A stretch of DNA of 64,000 bases, from contig CBDAQA010000018.1 of the NCBI GenBank assembly GCA_965198865.1, positions 62,001 through 126,000 of the forward strand. Direction: 5' to 3'. A program made the position numbers and the translations under genes. This document shows positions 55,226-64,000 of the stretch, piece by piece (the first letter of the stretch is position 1; the number at the start of each line of letters is the position of its first letter). The notes below the pieces were generated by a model, which saw nothing but the letters and a program-made list of their open reading frames with translations, was not told the origin of the DNA and did not search any database. This DNA comes from CBDAQA01 sp965198865 (GTDB lineage: Bacteria > Planctomycetota > Phycisphaerae > Tepidisphaerales > Tepidisphaeraceae).

Positions 55226-56509
55226 TCAAGGTTCCCGCACGTCGCCGCGTGACAGGTCAGCCCAGGTGGGGCCAGTTCGGCCGGTCGGGCCGTGGGTCAT
55301 GGCGAAGCGGTCAGCCGACTTGGAGACGAACAGCTTGCCAAGCGTCTTCCACTTGCGGGCGGCGTCGTCCCAGTCGGCGCGGATGGCCGGGGCGTGGAGC
55401 TGGGACCCCTTGTACCGGTGCCACAGGAGCCGGCCGAGCACGACGCCCACCGCGACCGGGAGGCCCGACAGGACGATGCCCTTGCCCGCCGGCGAGGGCG
55501 ACGGCGCCGAAGCCAGACGCCGCTGCGGGGGCGCGGTAGTGCCGGCCGCGACGTTGTCCGGGTGGCTGGGCGAACCCGGCGCATGGGCGATGCCCGCCTG
55601 CTGGCGCATGTCTTCCGTCAACGGCTCGGCATTGGCTGCCGGCACGACGCGCGATCCGTATTGGTTCGCGTAGACCTGGGTGAACTCGGCCCCGAAGAAC
55701 AGGATCTGGGCCGAGTAGTTCACCCACACCAACATGATGATGACGGCACCCAGCGCCCCCACCGCCGACCCCGCGGCCTTGCCCATGTAGAAGCCCAGCG
55801 CCCACTTGCCGATCTGGAACAGCAGCGACGTGAGGAACGCGCCCAGCCAGACGTCGCGCCAGGAGACGATCACGTCCGGCAGCAGCTTGAAGATGGCCGC
55901 GAACAGGACCGTCACCACGCCGGTGATGATGACGAACGTGCCGAGGCCGACGACGGTCTTGGCCACGATCGCCGTGCCGAACAGGTTGCCGAAGAACGAC
56001 CCGGGCAGGCCGGTGATGACGCTGGTGAGCACCGTCGAGAGCAACAGCAGGAACGCGATCCCCAGCACCATGGAGAGCGTGAGGAACCGGTCGTGGACGA
56101 TGCCCATGATGCCGCGGTTGGGCTTGGGCCGGACCTCCCAGATCGTGTTGAGCGAGTCCTGGAGTTCGCCGAACACACCGCTGGCGCTGAGCAATGCCAC
56201 GCTGATGCCGGTGATGGAGGCGATCAGCCCTGCGGTGTGGGCCTGCGGGCTGTTCAACGTGTCGTTCAAGACGTCGGCCACCTTCGGGTTGGTGAGCTGG
56301 GCCAGCGTGTCATGGACCTGCTTCGGAGTGAACTTGTTCTTCGCGACCAGCGTCCCGATGCCGAGCACGGCCACCGCCAGCGGCGCGATGCTCGTGGCCG
56401 TGTAGAACGACAGCGACGCCGCCATCTTCGGGGCCTTGTCCTCGGACCATTCGGCGTAGGTCTGCTTCAGCAGTGGCCAGACTTGGATCTCGCTCATTTT
56501 GGCACGCAT
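55226..56509 (-). CDS. YihY/virulence factor BrkB family membrane protein
   Basis: The 427-residue protein has the six-helix YihY/BrkB core: ASLSFYTATSIAPLAVAVLG, LIASITGISVALLSASGVFG with ELQDSLNTIWEV, FLTLSMVLGIAFLLLLSTVL, FKLLPDVIVSWRDVWLGAFL, and GALGAVIIMLVWVNYSAQIL with FFGAEFTQVYA. The C-terminal tail of about 110 residues includes one more hydrophobic helix. The family's function is unsettled (once annotated as RNase BN). The ATG at 56509 follows GGGAGT. Confidence 0.9.
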   Translation of the reverse strand: MRAKMSEIQVWPLLKQTYAEWSEDKAPKMAASLSFYTATSIAPLAVAVLGIGTLVAKNKFTPKQVHDTLAQLTNPKVADVLNDTLNSPQAHTAGLIASITGISVALLSASGVFGELQDSLNTIWEVRPKPNRGIMGIVHDRFLTLSMVLGIAFLLLLSTVLTSVITGLPGSFFGNLFGTAIVAKTVVGLGTFVIITGVVTVLFAAIFKLLPDVIVSWRDVWLGAFLTSLLFQIGKWALGFYMGKAAGSAVGALGAVIIMLVWVNYSAQILFFGAEFTQVYANQYGSRVVPAANAEPLTEDMRQQAGIAHAPGSPSHPDNVAAGTTAPPQRRLASAPSPSPAGKGIVLSGLPVAVGVVLGRLLWHRYKGSQLHAPAIRADWDDAARKWKTLGKLFVSKSADRFAMTHGPTGRTGPTWADLSRGDVREP

Positions 56510-56608
56510 CGGTGGACTCCCGGTCACGCCGGCCGCCCGGCCGAACAAAGCGTGGCCGAGCAACCGGCGTGCCGGGTGTCCATCAGTGCCGTCACCCGAT
56601 CAAACCGG

Positions 56609-57388
56609 TCACCTCATCATCTCGTCCAGCAGCGGCTGCATGGCGTCGGCCCAGACGGTGTAGCCCTGCGTGGTCGGGTGCAGGCCGTCCTTCATCATGG
56701 TGCGGGGGATGTTCTTCTGGTCGTCCAGGAACTTGTCGCCAAAGTCCAGGTAGCGCGTCATGCTGCCGTCGTCCAGCTTGGCCAAGCCCTGGTTGACTTG
56801 GCCCAGCTTGCTCCGCAACGCCTGCGTGGCCTGCTTGGCGTAGTCGGACCCCCGCGGGAAGATGGCCAGCAACAGCAGCCTCGACTCGGGCAGCTTGGCA
56901 TGGATCTGGTTGACGATCGCCTGGACGCCTGCCTGGATGTGGGCGGGGGTGTCGGACACGTTGTTGGTGCCGATCATCAGCACGACGACCTTGGGGTGGA
57001 TGCCGTCCAGCTCGCCGTTGGCGATCCGCCAGAGGACGTGCTCGGTCCGGTCGCCGGCGATGCCGAAGTCGGCCGGCTGGTCCTTGCCGTAATGGTCTGC
57101 CCACACCTGCGGCGCGCGCGACCACCAGTCGGTGATCGAGTCGCCCAGGAACAGCACGCCGATCGGCCCCGCCTTGCCGCGGGCCAGGAACGACTCGTGC
57201 CGCTTGAGGAACCCCTGGTCGGGCTTGCCGTCCTTCCCCACCTTGACCGCCGGCCGATCGGTGGGCAGCAGCTTCACCGCCGGCCGGGTCGACGGCAGCG
57301 TCGTCGGCTTCGCCTGGCCCAGGGCAACGCTGCCCATCGACAGGGCCCAACCGACGACGACGCCGAACGCAACGCGCTGAATGTTCAT
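56609..57388 (-). CDS. Secreted SGNH/GDSL hydrolase
   Basis: The 259-residue protein has a signal peptide (AFGVVVGWALSMGSVALGQA) and the SGNH blocks: GVLFLGDSITDWWSRAP with catalytic Ser, GIAGDRTEHVLWRI, VLMIGTNNVSDTP and DGLHPTTQGYTVWA with catalytic Asp-His. It resembles PAF-acetylhydrolase-like esterases that deacetylate surface sugars or lipids. A decayed partial copy lies immediately upstream at 57440-57640. Confidence 0.9.
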   Translation of the reverse strand: MNIQRVAFGVVVGWALSMGSVALGQAKPTTLPSTRPAVKLLPTDRPAVKVGKDGKPDQGFLKRHESFLARGKAGPIGVLFLGDSITDWWSRAPQVWADHYGKDQPADFGIAGDRTEHVLWRIANGELDGIHPKVVVLMIGTNNVSDTPAHIQAGVQAIVNQIHAKLPESRLLLLAIFPRGSDYAKQATQALRSKLGQVNQGLAKLDDGSMTRYLDFGDKFLDDQKNIPRTMMKDGLHPTTQGYTVWADAMQPLLDEMMR

Positions 57389-57439
57389 GGACTGGCTCCG
57401 CTCACGCCTCGAACCTTATGCCGCTCACGATGACGCCAT

Positions 57440-57640
57440 CGTGGCTGCTCGCTTCATAATCTCGTCCAGCAGCGGCTGCATCGCGTCGGCCGTTGGCGAT
57501 GTGGGGCGGCCCTGTCGGAGAGGTTGTTCATGCCGATCATCGGTACGACCACCTTGGGGTGGATGCCGTCCAGCTCGCCGCTTCGATCCGCCAGAGGACG
57601 TGCTCGACGCGGTCGCCACCGTGCTGCCGACCCGACCCCG
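57440..57640 (-). pseudogene. Decayed partial duplicate of the SGNH hydrolase
   Basis: Different frames contain GDRVEHVLWRI, GELDGIHPKVVVPMIGMNNL and ADAMQPLLDEIMKRAATM, all close to the neighbouring SGNH gene (GDRTEHVLWRI, GELDGIHPKVVVLMIGTNN, ADAMQPLLDEMMR). Frameshifts and an internal deletion between the second and third blocks show it is non-functional. Confidence 0.85.
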
Positions 57641-57790
57641 GCGACCCCGCCGGACCGCCGCATCGGTCCCCTCGACTATCGGGGTCAACCGCAACCGTTG
57701 CGTCAAATCCCTGCTGCGCCGGTGGTCGCGGCAAGGGTCACGTCGGCCGTCGCGGCAACCCCTGATGCTTCCCCTAACCCTTTCCAGCGG

Positions 57791-57796
57791 TATACT
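57791..57796 (+). promoter_or_regulatory. Candidate -10 box of the lipid A operon
   Basis: TATACT lies 21 bp before the lpxC start at 57817; no convincing -35 box is seen at the right distance. Confidence 0.35.
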
Positions 57797-57816
57797 CCCG
57801 GACGATACCCGACCAT

Positions 57817-59199
57817 ATGGGTCAAGACGGACGCGCGAATCGCCACCACCGGCAGGCCGCGCAGCGCGAGGGAACGGCGGCGGTGCTACTGCAACAGCGG
57901 ACCATCTCGAAGGAAGTGAGCGTCTACGGGCGCGGGCTCTTCAGCGGCGAGCCGGCCACCCTAACGTTCGCCCCCGCCGCCATCGACGCCGGCATCACCT
58001 TCATCCGCGAGCAGGACGGCCGGTCGGCCCGCATCGCCGCCCGCGTGGAGAACATCCTCAAGCGCCCCCGACGAACCTGTCTGCGCAACGGAACGCTGCT
58101 GGTCGAGACGGTCGAGCACTGCATGGCCGCCCTCAGCGGCATGGGGATCGACAACGCCGTCGTCCGCGTCGAGGGGGGCACGGCCGGCGAGGTCCCCGGG
58201 GGCGACGGGTCAAGTCGGGTGTTCGTCGAGGCCCTAACCGAGGCCGAGCCGGTCGAGCTGCAGGCCGAGAAGCAGCCGCTCATCATCCGCGAGCCGATCA
58301 CCGTCACCGACGGCGACGCCAGCATCTCCGCCCTGCCCGGCCCGACCGATCGGCTGGAGATCGTCTACGAGTTCGAGGCGCCCCAGCCGGTCGGCCGGCA
58401 GGTGTTCAGCTTCCACGTCGGGGCGGACGACTTCGTCACGCAACTCGCCCCGGCGCGGACGTTTAGCTTCGAGGCCGAGGCCCGCGAGGCCCAGCGCCGT
58501 GGAATTGGCAAACACCTGACCCCCCGCGACGTACTGGTGATCGCGGCCGACGGACCGATCGACAACGCCTTCCGCTTCCCCGACGAGTGCGCCCGCCACA
58601 AGGCGTTGGACATCCTGGGGGACCTGTACCTGGTGGGCCGGCCACTCCGCGGGCGGATCGTCGGGTACAAGAGCGGGCACGCGCTGAACCACCTGCTGGC
58701 CAAGCGGTTGCTGGAGCGCGACGAGCGGAAGCACGTGGCGTCGCTGGTCGGCCGCGACGCCGTGATGGACATCAAGCGGATCCAGCGGATCCTGCCGCAC
58801 CGCTACCCCATGCTGCTGGTCGACCGCGTGGTCGAGATCGAGGGCGACCACCGGGCGGTCGGGATCAAGAACGTCACCTTCAACGACGTCTTTTTTCAGG
58901 GTCATTACCCCGGTACTCCGATAATGCCGGGGGTGCTGATCGTGGAAGCCCTGGGACAGATGGGCGGCCTGCTGCTCAGCACCAAACTGGAGCACACCGG
59001 CAAGCTTGCGGTGCTGCTGAGCATGGATAAGGTGAAGATGCGGCACCCGGTCACCCCAGGCGACCAGCTGCTGCTCGAGGTGGTCACCGTTCGGGTCAAG
59101 AGCCGCACCGGTCACGTTCGCTGCAAGGCGTACGTGGGCGAGAAGCTGGCCGCTGAGGCCGAGATCAAGTTCATGCTGGTCGATTCCGAGCCGGTGTGA
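57817..59199 (+). CDS. lpxC/fabZ: Bifunctional LpxC-FabZ
   Basis: The 460-residue fusion starts with the zinc-dependent UDP-3-O-acyl-GlcNAc deacetylase LpxC: TISKEVSVYGRGLFSGEPAT, VETVEHCMAALSGMGIDNAV with metal His near 101, DECARHKALDILGDLYLVGR and GYKSGHALNH. From about residue 315 it is the hotdog dehydratase FabZ: HRYPMLLVDRVVEIEG, FFQGHYPGTPIMPGVLIVEA. LpxC commits UDP-GlcNAc to lipid A; FabZ dehydrates 3-hydroxyacyl-ACP. Such fusions are known from Bacteroidetes and Planctomycetes. It is followed by lpxA, so the operon makes lipid A. Confidence 0.95.
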   Translation: MGQDGRANRHHRQAAQREGTAAVLLQQRTISKEVSVYGRGLFSGEPATLTFAPAAIDAGITFIREQDGRSARIAARVENILKRPRRTCLRNGTLLVETVEHCMAALSGMGIDNAVVRVEGGTAGEVPGGDGSSRVFVEALTEAEPVELQAEKQPLIIREPITVTDGDASISALPGPTDRLEIVYEFEAPQPVGRQVFSFHVGADDFVTQLAPARTFSFEAEAREAQRRGIGKHLTPRDVLVIAADGPIDNAFRFPDECARHKALDILGDLYLVGRPLRGRIVGYKSGHALNHLLAKRLLERDERKHVASLVGRDAVMDIKRIQRILPHRYPMLLVDRVVEIEGDHRAVGIKNVTFNDVFFQGHYPGTPIMPGVLIVEALGQMGGLLLSTKLEHTGKLAVLLSMDKVKMRHPVTPGDQLLLEVVTVRVKSRTGHVRCKAYVGEKLAAEAEIKFMLVDSEPV

Positions 59200-59247
59200 C
59201 GCCCCACCCTTCACCCCGACCGCGAGGGCTGTTTTGAGAGGTCAGAG

Positions 59248-60255
59248 TTGGAACAGATCACTATGCCCGGCCTGCGCGGTTTCGCCGCCCGGCTGGCACC
59301 CGCGGCGGACGCCCGCGACTATCCGAGGACCCGTTTCTTGCTGACCCGATTCCTCAAACGCCCGCCGACCGAGCCCGCCCGGGAGCCCCCGGCACCCGAG
59401 CCGCTGCCGACCCCCGTGGCGACGCCCGCCCGGGCCGGGTCCCCGCCGAAGATCCACCCGCTGGCCCTGGTCGACCCCAAGGCGCGCCTCGGCGACGACT
59501 GCGAGGTCGGCCCGTTCTGCACGGTCGGCCCCGACGTCGTGCTCGGGCCGGGCAACCGGCTGGTCAGCCACGTCGTCCTCACCGGTCACACCACGGTCGG
59601 CGCCGACAACACGTTCTTCCCCAACGCCGTCGTCGGGTCGGTCCCCCAGGACAAGAAGTACCGGGGCGAGGACACGCAGCTGACCATCGGCGACCGCAAC
59701 GTGATCCGCGAGGCGGTCACGATGCACCTCGGCACGGTGGGCGGCGGCGGGGTCACGCGCATCGGCAACGACAACCTGCTGATGGTCAACTGTCACATCG
59801 GCCACGACTGCACGATCGGCAACTCCTGCATCCTGGGCAACAACGTGATGCTGGCCGGGCACACGGTGATCCACGACCGCGTGAACATGAGCGGGGCGAG
59901 CGGGACGAACCACTTCGTCACGATCGGGCCCTTCGCGTTCATCGCTGCGCTCGCCCGCATCCACCACGACGTGCCACCGTTCATGAAGGTGAGCGACGAC
60001 GACAAGATCCGCGACGTGAACGCCGAGGGCCTGCGCCGGGCCGGCGTGCCGACCGACGAGATCGACCAGATCGAGAAGGCCGCCCGCCAGCTGTTCTTCG
60101 CCCGCAAGAACAAGCGGCCGTTCGCCACCGTCATGTCGGCGTTCGAGGCCGACCCCACCACGCACCCCCGCGTGGCCGAGCTGGTCGCCTTCCTCCGCCG
60201 CCGCGACGCGGGCAAGAGCGGGCGGTACCTGGAGTCGCTGCGGGTCAAGAAATAA
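59248..60255 (+). CDS. lpxA: UDP-GlcNAc acyltransferase LpxA
   Basis: The 335-residue protein is a left-handed beta-helix acyltransferase of LpxA type with an unusual Pro-rich N-terminal extension of about 70 residues. The coil region includes ALVDPKARLGDDCEVGPFCT, VGSVPQDKKYRGEDTQL, MVNCHIGHDCTIGNSCILGN (catalytic His) and LAGHTVIHDRVNMSGASGTN, and the C-terminal helices begin EGLRRAGVPTDEIDQIEKAA. It transfers a 3-hydroxyacyl chain from ACP to UDP-GlcNAc. A TTG at 59248 with GAGAGG 6 nt upstream is my preferred start; ATG 59263 is the alternative. It follows lpxC-fabZ by 48 bp. Confidence 0.93.
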   Translation: MEQITMPGLRGFAARLAPAADARDYPRTRFLLTRFLKRPPTEPAREPPAPEPLPTPVATPARAGSPPKIHPLALVDPKARLGDDCEVGPFCTVGPDVVLGPGNRLVSHVVLTGHTTVGADNTFFPNAVVGSVPQDKKYRGEDTQLTIGDRNVIREAVTMHLGTVGGGGVTRIGNDNLLMVNCHIGHDCTIGNSCILGNNVMLAGHTVIHDRVNMSGASGTNHFVTIGPFAFIAALARIHHDVPPFMKVSDDDKIRDVNAEGLRRAGVPTDEIDQIEKAARQLFFARKNKRPFATVMSAFEADPTTHPRVAELVAFLRRRDAGKSGRYLESLRVKK

Positions 60256-60256
60256 G

Positions 60257-60334
60257 GCCGAGGGGCCGAGGAGCAGAGGGGCTGAGGCGAAAGACTCACG
60301 CCACCTCGGCCCCTCGGCCCCTCTGCCCCTCGGC
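60257..60334. repeat. GC-rich inverted repeat before the Gfo/Idh gene
   Basis: Arms 60257-60287 and 60304-60334 (built of GGGGCCGAGG units) match at 27 of 31 positions and end one base before the start codon of the next gene. It could fold into a strong hairpin in the mRNA and limit its translation. Confidence 0.8.
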
Positions 60335-60335
60335 T

Positions 60336-61382
60336 ATGTCTGACCCCCGCAAGCTCAACCCCAAGGTTCCCCCCTTCGGCCCCCTCCCCGTCGGCGTGAT
60401 CGGCTGCGGGAAGATGGGCCGGTTCCACGCGAAGGTGTACGGGAAGATGCCGCAGGTGCGGCTGGTGGGCGTCTGCGACGCCAACCCCGACGCCGCCGCG
60501 GCCGCCGCCGACGAGGCGGGCACCCAACCCTTCACCAACATCGGGGACCTGCTCGCCGAGGCCGCCGCCGTCACGGTCGCCGTGCCGACGGTTGCCCACC
60601 CCGACGTGGCCGAACGCTGCATGGCCGCCGGCGTCGCCTGCCTGATCGAGAAGCCGCTGGCGGCCAACTCGACGGAGGGCCGCCGCATCTGCGCCGCCGC
60701 GGCCACCGCTAACGTCACCGTGCAGGTGGGTCACATCGAACGCTTCAACCCCGCCGTCCGCGCCATGCGGCAGATGGACATCAAGCCGATGTTCATCGAG
60801 GTCACCCGCATCTCCCCCCTCACGTTCCGCAGCATCGACGTCGGCGTCGTGCTGGACATGATGATCCACGACATCGATATCGTCCTGCAACTGGCCGGCC
60901 GCGGCCCGGTCGACCGCATCGACGCCACGGGGGTGAGCGTGACCGGCGACGCCGAGGACATCTGCAACGCCCGCATCACCTTCGCCAACGGCTGCGTGGC
61001 CAACATCACCGCCAGCCGGTTGGCCCTCAAGACCGAGCGCAAGCTGCGCGTGTTCAGCAACGACGCCTACGTGTCGGTCGACTACCAGAAGCGGTACGGC
61101 ATCGTCGCCCACCGCAGCGGCAACGTCGACGCGATCCGCGACGCGGTGGCCAAGATTCGCACCGGCGAGATCCAGGACCTGTCCGACCTGAACTTCGCCG
61201 ACCTGGTGACGGTGCAGGAGCTGCAGATCGACGACGCGGATCCCTTGCGGGCCGAGCTGGAGAGCTTCGTCAACGCCGTCAAGAACCGCAGCGCCCCCGA
61301 GGTCCCCGCCGAGGACGGATTGGCCGCGGTGGAGCTGGCCGAGCGGATCGTCGCGGCAATCCCGAAGCAGCGGCTGGCGTGA
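60336..61382 (+). CDS. Gfo/Idh/MocA-family oxidoreductase, lipid A-linked
   Basis: The 348-residue NAD(P)-dependent enzyme has the Rossmann loop VGVIGCGKMGRFHAKVYGKM, the catalytic EKPLAANSTEGR, HIERFNPAVRAM and MMIHDIDIVLQLAGRGPVDR. Genes of this family commonly sit between lpxA and lpxB, and GnnA, which oxidises UDP-GlcNAc at C3, belongs to it. Here the immediate neighbour lpxA supports a lipid A-related role, but no GnnB aminotransferase is in the window, so the substrate is open. Translation may be affected by the hairpin 60257-60334 that directly precedes the ATG. Confidence 0.85.
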   Translation: MSDPRKLNPKVPPFGPLPVGVIGCGKMGRFHAKVYGKMPQVRLVGVCDANPDAAAAAADEAGTQPFTNIGDLLAEAAAVTVAVPTVAHPDVAERCMAAGVACLIEKPLAANSTEGRRICAAAATANVTVQVGHIERFNPAVRAMRQMDIKPMFIEVTRISPLTFRSIDVGVVLDMMIHDIDIVLQLAGRGPVDRIDATGVSVTGDAEDICNARITFANGCVANITASRLALKTERKLRVFSNDAYVSVDYQKRYGIVAHRSGNVDAIRDAVAKIRTGEIQDLSDLNFADLVTVQELQIDDADPLRAELESFVNAVKNRSAPEVPAEDGLAAVELAERIVAAIPKQRLA

Positions 61383-61442
61383 CTCGCGCGGCAACGCCGA
61401 ACCAATAAAGCCGCCGATGTTATCGGCGGTCTGCGTCCGCGC

Positions 61443-62744
61443 TCACGGCGTCGGCAGCCGCAGATCGTGCAACTCGAATGGCACCACCAGGGGTGGACCG
61501 ACGGCCGGCAATCGCCAGACGAGCCGGACCGGCCCGCGGATCGCGCCTTCGACGTCCACCTTGCCGTCGACGCGGATCTGCCCGTCGCCGTCGGCAGGGC
61601 GAGATTGGTCGACGTCGGCCTGCCCGACGATCGGCGTGCCGCTCGCGTCCTCCAGCCGTAGGCCCGTGGTCGGCACCGTGAGGCCGGCAAACGATCGGAC
61701 CGACATGTGGTACGCGACCGACTTGCCTGTCACGGTTGCCCGGTTTAGTCGAACGGCGAACGACCCGGCGGTGCGCACCTCGGACCCGGCGTGTGCCAGG
61801 TCATCGATGACCAGCGGTTCCGGCAGCGCAGGCCGGATGCCGCTCACCACGCCCGACGCCTGCCCGACCCGCGTGGCCCCGGGCGCGGGGGCACCCACGT
61901 CCACCTCGATGTTGAACAGCAGGTTCCCCGACTCGCCGTAGTAACCGCCGGTCGCCTTGTGCGTCGACGGGACGAGCTCACCGCCGGCGTCATCGACCAT
62001 GCGGTCGATCGACACGCTCGGCGACCGGTCGTCGTCGAGCGTGACCTTGGGGTCGAGCAGGACGACCAACTTCAGCGCGTCCCTGGCCGTCTGTCGGCCG
62101 TCCGCGAGGTCCACCTCGCGGTTTCGCTCGAACGTCCTCCCCACGACCAGGACGCGCCCGGCATCGCAGACCGGTCCGCCCAACAGCCGGCCGTCCCCCG
62201 TGCCGTCGGTCACGTTGATCGCGTCCCGACCACTGGTCACGTGACCGTTCGCCACGGTGCAGACCCGATCGACGGCGACCCAAAACGGGACGGCGTCGAG
62301 ATCGACGTCGATGGGCCGCACGACCGACGTCGAGGTGGCGACCCACGCCCACTCGGGCCAGACCCCGATCGGCACGCCGGCCTGCTTGGACAGCGCCGCG
62401 AACGCCGCGCGCGGGTTGACGCCGGCCAGGTGCAACGTGACGGTCGTCGGCCGCTCGGCCGCGATCCTCCGGAGTCGAGCCAGGATCCCCGCCGCCCGGC
62501 GGCGCACCTCCAGGCTTGCCGCGTGCTCGGCGGCGTCGACCATTGCCGGACGAACCGCCTCGCCCCGGTCGACCAGCTGCGCCGTCGCCGCGTCGCGGGC
62601 GCGCCAGTCGTCGGCATCCAGCTGCGCGATCAATGCGGTGACGCCCGGCTCGGCCCCCTGCGTCGCCGCGGGGGCGGCGGCTCGACCGGTCGAACCGATC
62701 GTGAGGAACGCGGTCAGCACCCACGACGCGATTCGTTGTCGCAC
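61443..62744 (-). CDS. Secreted HEAT/secretin-like protein
   Basis: The 433-residue protein starts with GTG at 62744 after GGGAGG and has a signal peptide (IASWVLTAFLTIGSTGRAAA). It contains a short HEAT-like segment (LIAQLDADDWRARDAATAQL ... EVRRRAAGILARLRRIA) and a secretin N-terminal-like domain (VNPRAAFAALSKQAGVPIGV), then a beta-rich C-terminus. It resembles secreted planctomycete proteins of unknown function. It is convergent with the Gfo/Idh gene, 60 bp apart. Confidence 0.6.
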   Translation of the reverse strand: MRQRIASWVLTAFLTIGSTGRAAAPAATQGAEPGVTALIAQLDADDWRARDAATAQLVDRGEAVRPAMVDAAEHAASLEVRRRAAGILARLRRIAAERPTTVTLHLAGVNPRAAFAALSKQAGVPIGVWPEWAWVATSTSVVRPIDVDLDAVPFWVAVDRVCTVANGHVTSGRDAINVTDGTGDGRLLGGPVCDAGRVLVVGRTFERNREVDLADGRQTARDALKLVVLLDPKVTLDDDRSPSVSIDRMVDDAGGELVPSTHKATGGYYGESGNLLFNIEVDVGAPAPGATRVGQASGVVSGIRPALPEPLVIDDLAHAGSEVRTAGSFAVRLNRATVTGKSVAYHMSVRSFAGLTVPTTGLRLEDASGTPIVGQADVDQSRPADGDGQIRVDGKVDVEGAIRGPVRLVWRLPAVGPPLVVPFELHDLRLPTP

Positions 62745-63162
62745 CCAATCCTCCCGTTCAGGTCCGTGCCGGACGACCCCGCAGCGGAGCCGCTGGGTCC
62801 CACCAATGCTACTCAACTGACGTCCGTCCCGCGCGGCCTTGCCGCCGTCGAGCGGTCGCCGACGCCGGTCACGGACCGCGGCGATCCCATGCCGCGAATG
62901 AAGGCAGGATGAAAGCGGGCACAATCGGAACACGCGACCGAACACCGACGACCCCCTCGACGCGTGGGACAAGTTGTTACAACAATCACTTTCGAAGTTC
63001 GCAAGTCGTTTTGTAATAAAGACTAGTGGAAATCGGCGGATGGGACGGGATGGAAAGTGTCCCAATTTGTCACTGCCGTTCGGTACGACGTTTACCACGG
63101 CCATCTTATGCTAACAGTAACCGAACTTGCGCTTTCGTTTTCCGCAGTCATGATACCCGACT
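62745..63162. other. 418-bp gap with low-GC IS flank
   Basis: The left part shows no gene. From 62960 the sequence becomes AT-rich and contains a degenerate GGGAC repeat at 63041-63073, then the start of the transposase. The left IS end was not identified. Confidence 0.5.
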
Positions 63163-64000
63163 GTGGAGCTCCGTGAGCAAGACGTCTCGACCAAGGTGCT
63201 GGCGCGGGTCCTGCCGCTGCTGGACCGGCTCCACGACTGCGGGACCCAGCGGGACACGGCCGGCAACCGCACGCTGTTCTTCGACGACTACGCCAAGCTG
63301 GTCCTGGTCTACCTGTTCAACCCGCTGATCGACTCGATCTCGATGCTCCAGCGGGCGGCCGAGCTCCCCAAGCTGGCGCGGCAGCTGGGCGTCAAGCCGT
63401 TCTCCAAGGCCAGCTTCTCCGAGGCCCCGGCGGTGTTCGACCCGGCCCTGATGGCGGCGGTCGTGCAGGAGCTGGCCGCCGACGCCCGGGCGCTGCCGGC
63501 CGACCCGCGGCTGGCCGACGTCAAGGGGGCCATCAAGCTGGCCGACGGCACCCTGCTGGCGGCGCTGCCCAAGCTGGTCGAGACGCTCTGCCGCCGCAAC
63601 CGGGACGGGTCGAAGTACCACGCGTTCCGCGGCCACGGGGTCCTGGACCTGCGGACGGGCCTGCCCGACCTGATCCGCCTGACCGGCGGCAGCCCCAAGG
63701 GGGACGACAACGAGCGGCGGGTGCTGGAGGCGGCCGTCCTGCCCGGCAACCTGTACGTGGCCGACCGGGGCTACTTCGACAAGCAGCTGCTCGCGCACAT
63801 CGTCAGGGCCGGCAGCTCGTACGTGTTCCGCGCCCAGGACAACCTGGCGTACGAGGTCGTCGAGGACCGCCCGCTCACGGCCGCGGCCCTCGCCGACGGC
63901 GTGCTGCGGGACCAGGTGGTCCGCCTGGCCGACCTGGACCACCTCGTCCACCTGGTCACGGTCCGGGCCGACGTCCACGCCAAGCGCACCCGCAACGGGA
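63163..64000 (+). mobile_element. IS4-type transposase, N-terminal part (runs off the window)
   Basis: The frame from GTG 63163 is open to the window end, about 279 codons. It encodes a DDE transposase of IS4 type: LADVKGAIKLADGTLLAALP with the first Asp and LYVADRGYFDKQLLAHIVRA with the second Asp (DRGY). The YREK block would be beyond 64000. FFDDYAKLVLVYLFNPLID marks the N-terminal domain. Whether it is intact cannot be judged from the fragment. Confidence 0.85.

Overview
The window is high-GC bacterial DNA, roughly 70% by eye, with dense genes, short intergenic gaps and many small palindromic repeats. It most resembles a member of the Planctomycetota, probably class Phycisphaerae. The evidence is an LpxC-FabZ fusion followed by LpxA and a Gfo/Idh oxidoreductase, a PEP-CTERM metalloprotease, a TIGR03790-type protein, several zinc-ribbon and STAND/TPR proteins, and repeat families (HGRDARAT type, GTTAGCCCCCCG type, CCACGGAGGCACGGAG type) that I associate with that phylum. 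The lineage is inferred from gene content, not from a marker phylogeny.

Layout. 0.1-11.2 kb: a secreted EEP-family hydrolase, a PEP-CTERM metalloprotease, a P-loop/deoxyribosyltransferase-like protein, two ArnT-like membrane glycosyltransferases (one broken around a palindrome) and an hsp20-lon proteostasis pair. 11.5-20 kb: a LeuB-type dehydrogenase, a NUDIX protein, a LuxR-type regulator, and an alpha/beta hydrolase downstream of citramalate synthase. The synthase gene has a complete attenuator upstream, with a leader peptide carrying Thr-Thr-Ile-Ile-Ile. After it come a PARG-like protein, a tyrosine-recombinase fragment, and an oxidoreductase/TetR pair with twin operators. 20-27.7 kb: a CoA-binding protein, a class-B DnaJ, a LemA-like protein, small ATPase and hypothetical genes, a third glycosyltransferase and an AI-2E-family permease with a C-terminal extension. 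27.7-43.6 kb is signalling-rich: a hybrid histidine kinase, a single-domain response regulator, a REC-SpoIIE phosphatase, a NB-ARC/TPR STAND protein, a glucokinase, a zinc-ribbon Ser/Thr kinase, and a divergent FHA-GAF-SpoIIE phosphatase.

43.9-51.5 kb holds a tRNA-Met, lepA and an accessory insertion. A lower-GC two-gene cassette (GHKL ATPase plus STAS-like DUF4325-type protein) starts immediately after the lepA stop codon. It is followed by a diverged, frameshifted second copy of the lepA 3' end, the footprint expected of an element that integrated at the end of lepA. Small genes follow, including an orphan antitoxin. 51.5-62.7 kb is mostly core: purL with a PurS-like N-terminus, a second EEP hydrolase, a YihY/BrkB membrane protein, an SGNH hydrolase with a decayed neighbouring copy, the lipid A genes, and a secreted HEAT/secretin-like protein. 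The window ends inside an IS4-type transposase.

The three most notable points are the citramalate synthase attenuator with an apparently leaderless leader peptide, the lepA-end cassette, and the recurrent palindromic repeats, some of which provide stop codons or interrupt genes. All calls come from reading the sequence; no database search was run.
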